Assembly (NCBI GenBank): GCA_002395235.1
Contig: DGWK01000008.1
Coordinates: 44,532-108,531, forward strand
Direction: 5' to 3'
From: Lachnospiraceae bacterium UBA4260
GTDB taxonomy: Bacteria > Bacillota > Clostridia > Lachnospirales > Lachnospiraceae
Length of the DNA stretch: 64,000 bases
A program made the translations under genes and the position numbers. Below the pieces are notes generated by a model. That model was not told the origin of the DNA. It ran no database searches and saw only the letters and a list, made by a program, of their open reading frames with translations. Of the stretch, positions 43,542-52,953 are shown piece by piece (the first letter of the stretch is position 1; each line of letters opens with the position of its first letter).

Positions 43542-44540
43542 TCAGCCGTTAGTGGTTGAACCGACCACCGTATATCCGACCACAACATAGACTGCGATCT
43601 GAAGGATTCCCAGTACCAGTCCGAAGACCCCTTTCACCATGCCCATGATCATGGAGCTGAGGCACATGATGATCAAGGGCATGAGCAGCACAGGAATATA
43701 AAGGATCAAAGTCTCTTTGACTCTTTCCAAAAAACAAATGATTATAAGGAATCCGATCGCCGCACCAAGAAGTCCGCCTATTACGGACATATAGGCCATA
43801 AATGTCCCGGCGGAGTTGAAGTTACTGATCAGAGACAGGGACCCCATAAAAGAAATATTGTTTTCATAAACAGGTTTAAGCAATATACCGCTGATGATTC
43901 CGGCCGCTATGTAAACTGCCCACAGGGTCAGTGTCGAATTGCTGCTTTCCAGCTTACTCCAGTTATCGGTATGAATCTTTATTTCGCCAAGATCACCGAT
44001 CTTATCCAGATTAAGCCTGTTGCCGGCTGAAACACGTTCAATATAAATGGACTTACTCCCGTCCTTCCCCTGTGGATCCGTTTCAACGAGATCCTTGCCC
44101 AGCATTTGAGCTTTTTCGAAGCGCTCCAGTGTCGCCTTCGCAGAAGCATGACCTGCATCTGCCGCCTTCTTCAGCCAGGTGTCCGCTTCATCAAGGTCTG
44201 CTTCGCATCCCTTCCCTGTGCTCAGATTTCTGAACAGCCGGTACATGCACTCGGCGTCTCCCTGTTCCGCCCCTCTTCTGTAATACATGGTCGCGTACGC
44301 GTCGTTCTGAGGAACGCCGTCTCCATACGCGTAGCACATAGCCAGCTGTCTTGCCGCTTCCGCGCTGCCATTGTCAAGAGCTGCCTCGAGCTTGCCGATC
44401 ACTGTATTCATGTCACGGTCCCCGTCCAATCCGCTCTTCATTCTCAGGGCGCTTTCCAGCAGCTCCTGTCCGGCCGGTCTCCCGGCATTACTCGCATAGT
44501 CGGCATAATCCTGATATCCCATATCCATCTCTGCTCCCAT
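43542..44540 (-). CDS. Sel1-repeat protein with C-terminal membrane domain
   Basis: 332 residues. Residues 45-140 contain two to three Sel1-like repeats (AARQLAMCYAYGDGVPQNDA, YYRRGAEQGDAECMYRLF, WLKKAADAGHASAKATLERF), helical scaffolds for protein contacts. About four hydrophobic spans follow after residue 200. I chose the ATG at 44540 with AAAGGAG upstream; the frame is open further to 44714, but that overlaps the HerA gene and has no ribosome site. Likely a membrane scaffold for the neighbouring ATPases, by context. Confidence 0.75.
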   Translation of the reverse strand: MGAEMDMGYQDYADYASNAGRPAGQELLESALRMKSGLDGDRDMNTVIGKLEAALDNGSAEAARQLAMCYAYGDGVPQNDAYATMYYRRGAEQGDAECMYRLFRNLSTGKGCEADLDEADTWLKKAADAGHASAKATLERFEKAQMLGKDLVETDPQGKDGSKSIYIERVSAGNRLNLDKIGDLGEIKIHTDNWSKLESSNSTLTLWAVYIAAGIISGILLKPVYENNISFMGSLSLISNFNSAGTFMAYMSVIGGLLGAAIGFLIIICFLERVKETLILYIPVLLMPLIIMCLSSMIMGMVKGVFGLVLGILQIAVYVVVGYTVVGSTTNG

Positions 44541-44562
44541 CTTTACTCTGCTCCTTTCCTGG

Positions 44563-47367
44563 CTACACGTTCCCGTTTTTTGCGCGATCCGAGACTTCCT
44601 TCCAATACGCTTTTTCCGCATCCGAGCAAGTCGACAATATTTTGCGGCGTTCTGCCAGCTTCTCCTCTGTCTCTTTTTTGACTGTATAACCGTATTTTGC
44701 GGCGTCTTCTTCAAGCTGTTTGAGCCGTTTTTTGTACTTTACAACTTCTTTTGCCACTTTCGTTTTGAAATTAGCCAGGAAACGTCTCTCTTCTTCTCTG
44801 TGTCCAAGGGCCCCCGGTGTCTCAAATACCACTGCAAAAGGAGAATAGTAAGCATATACGGTTATATGTAAGTTCTGTGCGTCATGTATGATTGCGGAAT
44901 AAGTACGGCTGAGCCTGCTGCGGATATTCTTAAGCTCCTCTTCATAATAGCTGTAGGAAGAGCTGTCCGGCTCATAATTCTCCATTCTCTTCTCCATGGC
45001 CCAATATTGCCGTAAGACATCAAAGAATTTTTTCTTTCTCTCTTCAATATCATCCCATCTCTTCTGCCAGCCCATCGATGCTATTTCAAGAGAGGCTGCA
45101 AGATCTCTGTGATACCCTTCGAGAGAGCCTAGACTCTGCAGGATCACCGCGTCGTCCAGATTGCCTTCCTTGGCTTCAAAATAGGGAATCTGAACTTCAA
45201 ATGGTTTGAGCAGCGGCTCATAGCTGCACAGCGCCTGACCGGGTGTGAACACCGCCATTTTTTCGAGCTGATCCGGATTGGCCGACATAGTGCCGCCGAG
45301 CAGACTCCGGTCATCCTGTGCCGTGATCCTCAGGCCGATCTTCAGCGAAGTGTTTTTAATGACTTCCGGTGCCATGGCCGTGGGAAGCTGGTCGGCGATC
45401 ACGATTCCTTCTCCCAGAGCTCTCACCTCGGCGAGCATCTTGACGATATATGCAGTCGCCGCTGTCTTTGGATCTGCGTCTTCCCCGCCTTTGGGCTGGG
45501 CCACAGGACCGATCAGATTGTGGGCTTCCTCCAGGAACATGACATGGCGGGGTTTTCCCCCCAGCGCTTTCTTGTCGTAGTTCTCTACTTTCAGCGTCTC
45601 GCGGATCAGGGTCGCTATGAGAAGCGTCATATAATTGGCCGGATCCGTGCCGAGAGACTCCAGTTCTACAATTGCCGATCTCTTTATCCACTCTTCCGGC
45701 GGCACCGTCGATTTTGGCACATCAAAAATATCGCCCATTTCTCTTGTCATCAGTGAGCCGATACGGACCTGCAGTGCCGACTTGAGGTTGCTCCTCACTT
45801 CCGGAGCATAATCGGACTTGTCAAGTCTCTCTTCGAGCTTTTTGTACAGCTCGCTCATTGTAGGATATGTCAGGACTCCCCGGTTGACCATATTGTGCGT
45901 CCAGTTGTGTTCTCTGTACACATCTTCCACCGAGCGGTCCAGAAGAAACGGCATGGGCGGCTCCAGATTGAACGCGCCGTCAAAGACGGCGAGAAGATTT
46001 CGGATATGCTCTGCCAGTGTCATTCCCTTAGGAAATTCAAAGGGATTGATATGCAGCGGGAACCTGGTAAAGGCGCTGGGCGAGAACAGTTCCAGGTCTC
46101 TCATATCCGGCAGCGTCGTCATGACTCGGTACTCATGCTTGGCAGGCTCCAGGACCAGGACGGGAATGCCGTGCTTTGCGTGCATCTCATGGATGAGATG
46201 CATCATGCTGTTGGTTTTCCCCGAACCGGGAACCCCTGCCAGAAACGCATGCTTGGAGAGATTCTCAAGGGGAAATTCAATACTGTGCCGCTCCGGATCT
46301 GTTCCCAGAACAAGTCCTGTCAACCCAAGGTCCGGGAGTGTCTCCTTGGGCATCTCAATATTTTCGCCGGAATAAAGGGCAGGAAGAATCCCAAATGGGA
46401 CCATCTCATCCAGCAGATAGAGCTGGGACAGATAGTTCAGGGATTCAGGCGTACCTTCCATCGCCAGATACGGAAAGGGAGTATACCCAATCTGCGAAAA
46501 GCTGCAGCCATAAGTCGTCTTTAAGGTATAATCTCCTTCCGAGAGCGCCTCCGAGGCAGCCGCGTCCAAAATGTAGGAGGCATGTTTGATATCATCTGAG
46601 AGCACATGGATATCGCATATGAAATGAGGATTCGCCGACAGAGATTCCAGCAGATCACAATAGTAATGGAGTGTGCTGTCCGCATTCTCATCTTTTTGCC
46701 CCAGTCCCGCTCCGGACGCAGAGACATTGACCTTGGCTTTTGTCAGCTGGCGAAGCTTGGGGAGGACATAAGAAAGCGTCTCCTCAAGGGTCTGCGCCAT
46801 GTCGACCGGATAGGCGCTCAGAACATACAGGCAGGGGCGCCCGATCGCGTCCATGAGTCTGGACATATCATACAGTCTGGCCTCTTCGTTCATCTTCCAT
46901 TCACTTACTGTATAGTACTTCTCCGTGCTCCCGCGATCCAGCGGCTTGGACTGCCTTTCTTTGCGTGTAAGGTGTACGTCGTAAGCATAGGTGCGCTCAC
47001 AATCGGGAAAAGGATAGTATCCCTTCTCGGGTCTGCCTTCTTTTCTGAGTGTTCCCGCCTCATGAAACGTGTAAAACGGCGCCAGAGGCGATGACAGAAT
47101 TGTCTCCTTGAGATAGCCCGCCTCCTTTGTATCCATGGTATCAAAGCGGATTCCGATCCGCAGCCTTTGTCCCTGAATGCGTTCCGGGTCATACTCGTAG
47201 AACAGATGAAAGGCGTCTCCCGGCTCCAGAAGTCCCCTGCGGTTCATCTGTCTCCAGAAAGTGCCGTGATGGGACAGCACGCCGCCGACGCCGCTCTCGT
47301 CCAGGCTCGCATACTTGCTGAGTGTCAGATCAGGGACCTCCTCGAGAATATAATAAGTTGATTCCAT
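44563..47367 (-). CDS. HerA/VirB4-like ATPase (DUF87)
   Basis: 934-residue P-loop ATPase of the FtsK-HerA superfamily. An N-terminal 350-residue domain of unknown function precedes the motor: Walker A GVPGSGKT (378-385), the DUF87 pattern PVLVLEPAKHEYR and PLHINPFEFP, Walker B HVMFLEEAHN (about 608-617), and VIADQLPTAMAPEVIKNTSL. A long coiled-coil tail ends the protein. Family members pump DNA or protein as hexamers and often work with a membrane partner. No nuclease (NurA) is nearby. It is the second pump-type motor in module B besides the FtsK protein. Confidence 0.88.
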   Translation of the reverse strand: MESTYYILEEVPDLTLSKYASLDESGVGGVLSHHGTFWRQMNRRGLLEPGDAFHLFYEYDPERIQGQRLRIGIRFDTMDTKEAGYLKETILSSPLAPFYTFHEAGTLRKEGRPEKGYYPFPDCERTYAYDVHLTRKERQSKPLDRGSTEKYYTVSEWKMNEEARLYDMSRLMDAIGRPCLYVLSAYPVDMAQTLEETLSYVLPKLRQLTKAKVNVSASGAGLGQKDENADSTLHYYCDLLESLSANPHFICDIHVLSDDIKHASYILDAAASEALSEGDYTLKTTYGCSFSQIGYTPFPYLAMEGTPESLNYLSQLYLLDEMVPFGILPALYSGENIEMPKETLPDLGLTGLVLGTDPERHSIEFPLENLSKHAFLAGVPGSGKTNSMMHLIHEMHAKHGIPVLVLEPAKHEYRVMTTLPDMRDLELFSPSAFTRFPLHINPFEFPKGMTLAEHIRNLLAVFDGAFNLEPPMPFLLDRSVEDVYREHNWTHNMVNRGVLTYPTMSELYKKLEERLDKSDYAPEVRSNLKSALQVRIGSLMTREMGDIFDVPKSTVPPEEWIKRSAIVELESLGTDPANYMTLLIATLIRETLKVENYDKKALGGKPRHVMFLEEAHNLIGPVAQPKGGEDADPKTAATAYIVKMLAEVRALGEGIVIADQLPTAMAPEVIKNTSLKIGLRITAQDDRSLLGGTMSANPDQLEKMAVFTPGQALCSYEPLLKPFEVQIPYFEAKEGNLDDAVILQSLGSLEGYHRDLAASLEIASMGWQKRWDDIEERKKKFFDVLRQYWAMEKRMENYEPDSSSYSYYEEELKNIRSRLSRTYSAIIHDAQNLHITVYAYYSPFAVVFETPGALGHREEERRFLANFKTKVAKEVVKYKKRLKQLEEDAAKYGYTVKKETEEKLAERRKILSTCSDAEKAYWKEVSDRAKNGNV

Positions 47368-47433
47368 TTTCCTTCCCCCGTCGTCAGTTGATCAAATGTC
47401 GCCTCCTGCAGGAAGACTGTCCGCTCAAAAACG

Positions 47434-47916
47434 TCAGCTCTGGATCTCCGCTAGCAGATCGTTGAATTCCGCCTCTGCTTCCTCGATCGACTCCATGGCC
47501 TCTTCCGAAGCCTCTCCGAAGCTGTCCGCCGACTGGTGCGCCTGGTCGGCCGCTCCCTCCGCACTGGAACCAAATTCCGAGGAGCCGGCAATCTGTTCAA
47601 ACTGGCTTGCCGCCTGCTCACTCAGTCCCTGCTGCTCCTGTGCCTCCTCGCTGGCGTCCGATGCTATATCACTGGCGCTGTCCAGAGTTTGTCTTACATT
47701 TCCTTCCATATCAGCAGTCGCTTCGCTGATTGAGGAATCGTGCACATCTTGGATTGCTTCAGTAATATCATCGTCGACGTCAGAAGGCATGCCGTCCAGA
47801 ATGCTCTTGACATTGGCGATATCATCTGCATTTTCCCGTCCCAGTTCTCCTGCTTCGGCGTGTCCCTCTTTCGCTTCCTGAACTTTCCCTTGGACACCCT
47901 CTAATTTACTTCCCAT
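47434..47916 (-). CDS. small acidic helical protein, possible secretion substrate
   Basis: 160 residues, Ala/Glu/Asp/Ser-rich and predicted almost entirely helical with regular spacing of hydrophobic positions. There is no signal peptide, no membrane span and no tryptophan, so it is not a canonical WXG100 protein. Length and helicity are in the range of type VII-like substrates, and it lies between two motor-ATPase regions. The function remains unknown. Strong AAGGAGG ribosome site, suggesting high expression. Confidence 0.6.
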   Translation of the reverse strand: MGSKLEGVQGKVQEAKEGHAEAGELGRENADDIANVKSILDGMPSDVDDDITEAIQDVHDSSISEATADMEGNVRQTLDSASDIASDASEEAQEQQGLSEQAASQFEQIAGSSEFGSSAEGAADQAHQSADSFGEASEEAMESIEEAEAEFNDLLAEIQS

Positions 47917-47957
47917 TTCATCCTCCTTATTGTTGACAATACTGCTTTTGGGGTGCT

Positions 47958-48665
47958 TTACTCATAGTCTCTACCGCTGTCTCCCTGTTCCTGCTGATGT
48001 CCGGGGCCCTGTGCTTGTTCGATCGTCCTGGCCCAGCCATCAGCAATCTGCTTCTGATTCTCACAGAATTGTACACCTTTCGCGTAGATTTTTTGTTTAG
48101 CTATCGCTATATCCCGGTCCTTATCCACATTTCCCTTGTTTTTACTCTCACTTTGAATTCGGCCAAAGCGATTGGACGCATTTCTGGCTTTCTCTTTTTC
48201 CCTTGCGTACCTCTGCTTGAGGCTCTCAAACATCTCTCTGAGATTCTGCAGACGGATTCGCAGCATGTTGAGTTCATTCTGCAGCTGCTGGTACTCTTTT
48301 TTTTTCCTTTCCAGCTCCTGTACGTATGCCTGTTTTTTCCTCTCTGCTGCCTGGTGTCTCTGCTGCGCGGCCAGCATCTGGCTCATAATTGCCTGCCGCA
48401 TGGCAAAATTCCCGCCGTAGCCGCTCTCGTCGTCCTCATCGTCGTCCGGTATGGAGGCCAGCTCTGCAGCCAGCCTCCCATATTCTTCTTTCGCCTCTTC
48501 GCTCTCTGCCGCTGCAGACTGAATCGCTCTGCGCAGGCTCTCCATCCGCGCCTGAATCTCTTTTTTTCTGCGAATGGCCTCCTGTGCCTTGGAACTTGCT
48601 TCTTTCAGATTCTGCTTGGCGCTGGAAGTGTCGGAATACAGATTATCGATCTCATTTCCCGCCAT
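47958..48665 (-). CDS. coiled-coil protein, unknown
   Basis: 235 residues dominated by heptad-like Lys/Glu/Gln-rich helices (20-75 and 90-180). An acidic Gly/Tyr turn (SIPDDDEDDESGYGG) between them suggests a helical hairpin. No membrane span. The C-terminus is polar and Gln/Gly-rich. It starts 3 bp after the AAA ATPase stop. The long hairpin could be an adaptor or a filament component. Confidence 0.65.
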   Translation of the reverse strand: MAGNEIDNLYSDTSSAKQNLKEASSKAQEAIRRKKEIQARMESLRRAIQSAAAESEEAKEEYGRLAAELASIPDDDEDDESGYGGNFAMRQAIMSQMLAAQQRHQAAERKKQAYVQELERKKKEYQQLQNELNMLRIRLQNLREMFESLKQRYAREKEKARNASNRFGRIQSESKNKGNVDKDRDIAIAKQKIYAKGVQFCENQKQIADGWARTIEQAQGPGHQQEQGDSGRDYE

Positions 48666-48668
48666 TAC

Positions 48669-50495
48669 CTACTCCTTTTTCTTCGCTATGATCGCTACGC
48701 TCTCATCCTCCTGCTGGACAATGTCGAGGATCTCATAGCAGCTGCCTCTCTCCCATCCTTCATCCGTAATGGCTCTTCCCAGAGGATTGAGCAGATATTT
48801 CTCTACAACGTTTCCTATTCCTCTTCCTCCGAAACTCAGATTCTGGACACTGAGCCCGACAAGACGTTTAAAGGCGTCGGAGTCCTTGTCGAGAATGACA
48901 CGGATCCCGTTGTTGTCCTTAATCCCGGTGATTATGTTATCCAGCTGCTTCTGAAGGATCAGCGGTACGGACTCTTTGCGGATGAAATCAAATACAACGA
49001 GGTTGTTTCCGATTCGGTTCAGGATCTCCGGCCTTCCCAGCTCCGAGACGAAGAAGTCTCGGACCGCCTCATTCACCCTCTCCTCGATCACGGAGTAGGG
49101 ATCCTCGGGGGATACCAGCGCGACCTTTGTTCCGTCCCGCATCGTTTTATAAATTCCCTTGTTGCTGGTAAATATGATGATCGTCTCCGTGAAATAAACC
49201 GTCTCACCTTTTGAATCAGTCATTCTTCCGTCATCCAGGATCTGAAGGAACTTGTCCAGGATACTGGGGTGCGCTTTCTCGATCTCATCAAAGAGCAAAA
49301 TAGAGAACGGATGCTGCTTCACCGCATTGGTCAGCTCACCTCCGGCGTCGTATCCCACATAGCCGGGAGGCGCTCCGAGGAGCCTTTGGTCGGAGTGCTC
49401 GTGCCCGTATTCGCTCATGTCAAAGCGCAGGAGCGTACTCTCATCGCCGAAGATGTACCTGGCCATCGCCTTCGCCATCTCCGTTTTTCCGGTTCCGGTA
49501 GGTCCGGCAAAAAAGAGAACGCCTTTAGGTCTTCCCGATGAGTGCTGCAGTCCTGACAGCCCCGCCGCGGAGCGCTTGATCACATCCGCCACCGCGTTGA
49601 TCGCCGTAGGCTGTCCCTTTACATCCTTGCCCAGTGCCTCAGAGATTCCGACCAGCTGTTCCTTGCCGAGCCGGCTCCAGGGGTCGTCCTGCTGCCCATA
49701 GCGATAGGCATTGATCGCCTTGGGGGCTTCACTGAGCGAGAGCTGTCTCTCCCCGCACAGTCCCAGAACTCTGTCGAGTTCCATGTAGGTGAAGCCTTCC
49801 GTGATACCGACCAGGCGATTTTCCATTTTTTCGAGCTCATCGGCACTTAGCTTCTCGATGTCCCTGAACTCAAACCGGTGCGCGCGGATCAGTTCCAGGC
49901 GCATCTCCCGCTCCGGCTTGTTGATCGTCACCACCTTCACAAAAGGATTGTTCAAATAGATCCAGGCCGGAAGATCATTGGCCTTCTCGACAATAAAGAA
50001 AATAATGTTGTTGATCCAATTTCCGTCCAGGGATGGTGCCTTGACGGCTTCCTGCGTCGCCAGCAGGAGCGTTGCAAAGTTTTCAATTTCCGAGGCGTCC
50101 ATCCGATCCGGTCCCGTTGTGAGGAGGGACGCCATATTCAGCACGACACTGACGGATTTGTCCGTCTGCTTCACTGCCTCACGCACAGCCTTACAGGCCG
50201 CGGCGATCGACACGCCTTCTCTGCCGGATTCCAGTTTGGACAGCTGGCTGAACTCAGCGGCCTGCTGCGGATCCATGTTGTTGTAGAATCCGTCGACGCG
50301 ATTATAAAACACGATATTCTGGTATCTCTCTCCGAGCAGAAAAGTATGCATATATTCGTCCAGATTTGTCAGCATCAGGCCGTAGTCGCCCGAGACATAC
50401 ATCTGAAGATCACTGATGTTTCCTTCAATGACAAACGCCGACTTAATGGACCTGTATGTATCTATTTCTTCCCGCCAGCGAGGGTTCTTAAGCAT
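48669..50495 (-). CDS. ClpB-type AAA+ ATPase with a degenerate first AAA domain
   Basis: 608 residues. The first 260 look like an AAA domain with no Walker A (WIYLNNPFVKVVTINKPERE .. lid). The second half is a full Clp/Hsp100 D2-type module: Walker A GPTGTGKT (331-338), pore loop GAPPGYVGYDAGG (374-386), Walker B ILLFDEIEKAH (399-409) and a C-terminal D2-small domain. No ClpP-contact loop is evident, so it is probably an unfoldase or disassembly ATPase rather than part of ClpP protease. With the adjacent FHA and kinase genes it resembles the ClpV/FHA/kinase set of type VI secretion. Confidence 0.87.
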   Translation of the reverse strand: MLKNPRWREEIDTYRSIKSAFVIEGNISDLQMYVSGDYGLMLTNLDEYMHTFLLGERYQNIVFYNRVDGFYNNMDPQQAAEFSQLSKLESGREGVSIAAACKAVREAVKQTDKSVSVVLNMASLLTTGPDRMDASEIENFATLLLATQEAVKAPSLDGNWINNIIFFIVEKANDLPAWIYLNNPFVKVVTINKPEREMRLELIRAHRFEFRDIEKLSADELEKMENRLVGITEGFTYMELDRVLGLCGERQLSLSEAPKAINAYRYGQQDDPWSRLGKEQLVGISEALGKDVKGQPTAINAVADVIKRSAAGLSGLQHSSGRPKGVLFFAGPTGTGKTEMAKAMARYIFGDESTLLRFDMSEYGHEHSDQRLLGAPPGYVGYDAGGELTNAVKQHPFSILLFDEIEKAHPSILDKFLQILDDGRMTDSKGETVYFTETIIIFTSNKGIYKTMRDGTKVALVSPEDPYSVIEERVNEAVRDFFVSELGRPEILNRIGNNLVVFDFIRKESVPLILQKQLDNIITGIKDNNGIRVILDKDSDAFKRLVGLSVQNLSFGGRGIGNVVEKYLLNPLGRAITDEGWERGSCYEILDIVQQEDESVAIIAKKKE

Positions 50496-50567
50496 ATTCT
50501 CCTCCGGGGCTTTAAACTGTACGCCCTATTATGTAAACTTTCAGTTCCCGCCACGATTACCCTGAGG

Positions 50568-51518
50568 TCAATAGTCGATTTTGAGAGGGATATTATAAAT
50601 CCACAATATCTCCCCCGGCTCCATCATTCTCGCCCCTTCCATGCGGATTCTCTCTCCGCCCGGCCCCGAATAAAAAACGCCGTTCAGACTCTTGTCTTCA
50701 TTTACCTGCAGTCTCCCGGTCTGCGGGTTGGGACGAACATAGACATGTTTCCGGCTGATCATCAGGTTTCCGTCAAACCACCGGCTTCCCAGCCCCTCCC
50801 TTCCGATCCAGGCGCCTTCTTCCGGAATCGGAATGCGGTCTCCGTAGAGATTCAGAAAAAAGGTCGATCCGGAAGACCTCTGCACGCCGATGGGCTGCCC
50901 TCCCGGCACTTCTCCGGGGCGATGGACAACCTGTCGTCCGGGCAGCACTCCGGCGCCTCCGGCTCTCTGTATTCCCGGCAGCACTCCGGTATCTCCGGTT
51001 CTCTGTATTCCCGGCTGTACTCCGGTTCCTCCGGGTCTCTGTATTCCCGGCTGTACTCCGGTTCCTCCGGGTCTCTGTATTCCCGGCTGTACTCCGACCC
51101 CTCCGGGTCTCTGTATTCCTGGCTGTACTCCGGTCCCTCCGGGTCTCTGCATTCCCGGCAGTACTCCGCTTCCTCCGGGTCTCTGCATCCCCGGTAATGC
51201 TCCGGTCCCCGGCTGCCCGGCAGGCACAGACGCGGCTCCGGCTTCTGCCGCCCGCCTCTGAGCTTCCCGCTGCTCCGCTGCCAGCCTCTGCGCTTCCTCA
51301 GCAGCCTGCTGCTCCGTCTCCCGGGCGGCCTGCTGCTCTGCCTCCTGTGCTGCCTGCTGCTCCTTTATCTTCTGCGCTTCTTCGAGCGAGATGGGAGGGC
51401 GGCTGCGGTCGATCGGTGATCCGCAGACCGGACACCTGCTACGCGCGATTCCCCCTTCCCTATACTCGATTTCATGGCCTCTTATGCAATAGCTAATCAT
51501 GATACGGATCTCAGCCAT
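50568..51518 (-). CDS. FHA-domain protein with zinc-ribbon N-terminus and 12-residue repeats
   Basis: 316 residues. The N-terminal 35 contain Cys11, Cys29 and Cys32 with His15, a likely zinc site. A Gln/Ala/Glu helix (45-95) follows, then eight 12-residue repeats of the type PGGTGVQPGIQR (about 103-195). The C-terminal FHA domain has GREG, SRKH and LNG (WIGREGLGSRWF; LMISRKHVYV; DKSLNGVFYSG). FHA domains bind phosphothreonine, and the kinase gene two positions upstream is the natural partner. The ATG at 51518 overlaps the preceding stop by 8 nt, so translation is coupled. Confidence 0.88.
   Translation of the reverse strand: MAEIRIMISYCIRGHEIEYREGGIARSRCPVCGSPIDRSRPPISLEEAQKIKEQQAAQEAEQQAARETEQQAAEEAQRLAAEQREAQRRAAEAGAASVPAGQPGTGALPGMQRPGGSGVLPGMQRPGGTGVQPGIQRPGGVGVQPGIQRPGGTGVQPGIQRPGGTGVQPGIQRTGDTGVLPGIQRAGGAGVLPGRQVVHRPGEVPGGQPIGVQRSSGSTFFLNLYGDRIPIPEEGAWIGREGLGSRWFDGNLMISRKHVYVRPNPQTGRLQVNEDKSLNGVFYSGPGGERIRMEGARMMEPGEILWIYNIPLKIDY
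50934..51212. repeat. 36-bp coding tandem repeats in the FHA gene
   Basis: Eight units of 36 bp, reading CGGTTCCTCCGGGTCTCTGT-type sequence on the plus strand, encode PGG-x-GVxPG-x-QR. The central four units are nearly identical in DNA, indicating recent expansion. A Cys/Pro-rich frame on the plus strand here is a shadow of the repeat. Confidence 0.85.
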
Positions 51519-52953
51519 CTTTCATCTCCATTTTTTTCAAAGCTTTCGCTCCCCGCGCCCTTGCATAGGAGGTGTCTTTGCGAATCTCAATATTTTCTGC
51601 ATTCGGCGGCTGGAGGGACGTCTGTTCAAAAGTGATTCCGAACTCTTCTTCTAACTCCTTTGTGATGGAAGGGAGTATAGAACAGAAGTGTCTTGCTTTC
51701 TCGGTAATACTCCTCTTTTCGTCCAGGGACGCGGAGTCTCCCTTGCTCTTTCCCTGGAACTGCATCTCAAAGGCGCCGGACTGCGCTCTTGTAAAGCGAA
51801 CGCCTGTCTGCTGATCCATACTGTATTCAATCTGCGTGGAACCGTCTTCCCTGACATCCATATCCACAAATTCCAGGTTGTGGCGCTTCATGACCACAGT
51901 GATCGCATTGGTCACATACTGGCGCTCTCTTCTCGCTTTGTATTCCTCGATCAACTCCTCTGTCTCCGCTCTCATGTCTTCAACCAAATAAGGATCTGAC
52001 AGATCTTCCTCGGAATACACGGGCTCTATGCCGAGTTTTTTGGCGATCGAAATATACAGATACAAGTCATCCAGGGCTTTGCCGGATGTTTGTCTGCGCT
52101 GCGCCATAAACTCTGCGGCGCGGTCCTCCAGTTCACTGAGCCTGTGCTGGTTCTTCTGAATATAATAGTTCTGCCGGGCGGGCGCGATCTTCTCCGCCTC
52201 CTCCAGCATCTGTGACGCCTCGGATTCATAATAGGCACCCTCTACGTCCGCCACAAAACGGATCCGCTGCATAAATTTCTGCCAAGGCGTTTTTACTTCT
52301 TCTTTTTCGCCGGCTTCCGCGCCTGTGTACAGCGATACGAATTCCTCGCTGGTATCTACGGTGCGGAAAGAGTCGGTTTCGATCCTTGCCATGCGCTGAT
52401 CGATCTGCGCTATGTGCTTTTCTTTTCTTTTATCTCCCGCCACTCCCGGAAGGACCGCCAGCACAAAGTCGTTCAGCTCCTGTAAAAGCTGTGTACTGCA
52501 CCCGAACATCTTCTCAGAGCGGCGGATGGTCTCTGCCATCTCCAGGATCCTCTGATCTTTGCCAAACTCCCCTTCGAAGGCCTTCAGCGCCCGCTCCATA
52601 TTCTCCATTTGGGTGCGAACCTCTTTTTCAAGGTTTTCTCTGGCTCTGGCTTCCTCCTCGATCTGCGTCTTCGCGGCATTTCTCAGAGTCTCTTCGCTGC
52701 TTCTGCGCGACTCTTCCTCTCTGATCCTCTCCTCTATAATGCTCTCGTACTCGGCGCGGTTCTGCTCCGCAAGAGCAATGATCTGCTCCAGCTCTGATTT
52801 CTTTTGAGCTTCCTCCTCCTCAGCCTTTTCCCGCCGATAAGACTTATATTTCTCTGCCAGCGCCGAAATGCCTGCTGCTGCCAGAGAAACGACACCTACT
52901 GTCACAACAATGGGGGCTTCTACTATTGCTATTCCGGAATCTGCTGCGCTCAT
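51511..52953 (-). CDS. coiled-coil protein with one N-terminal membrane span
   Basis: 480 residues, not recognised. A hydrophobic segment at about 9-33 (IVEAPIVVTVGVVSLAAAG) could anchor it with the bulk in the cytoplasm. Charged coiled coil occupies 35-130, a helical middle 150-330, and an alpha/beta C-terminal domain (345-460) includes TNAITVVMKRHNLEFVDMDV and FEMQFQGKSKGD. It lies between the kinase (ATGA overlap) and the FHA gene (8-nt overlap), so the three products are made together. It may be the kinase substrate or the membrane scaffold. Confidence 0.68.
   Translation of the reverse strand: MSAADSGIAIVEAPIVVTVGVVSLAAAGISALAEKYKSYRREKAEEEEAQKKSELEQIIALAEQNRAEYESIIEERIREEESRRSSEETLRNAAKTQIEEEARARENLEKEVRTQMENMERALKAFEGEFGKDQRILEMAETIRRSEKMFGCSTQLLQELNDFVLAVLPGVAGDKRKEKHIAQIDQRMARIETDSFRTVDTSEEFVSLYTGAEAGEKEEVKTPWQKFMQRIRFVADVEGAYYESEASQMLEEAEKIAPARQNYYIQKNQHRLSELEDRAAEFMAQRRQTSGKALDDLYLYISIAKKLGIEPVYSEEDLSDPYLVEDMRAETEELIEEYKARRERQYVTNAITVVMKRHNLEFVDMDVREDGSTQIEYSMDQQTGVRFTRAQSGAFEMQFQGKSKGDSASLDEKRSITEKARHFCSILPSITKELEEEFGITFEQTSLQPPNAENIEIRKDTSYARARGAKALKKMEMKDG

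Noticed and set aside
44563..47367. HerA-NurA DNA-end processing pair or SIR2-HerA defence system
   Set aside because: No NurA, SIR2 or other nuclease gene is adjacent; the neighbours are membrane and coiled-coil proteins.
50890..51261. Pro/Cys-rich collagen-like plus-strand frame
   Set aside because: It is a shadow of the 36-bp repeats in the FHA gene; the FHA frame has full start and domain support.
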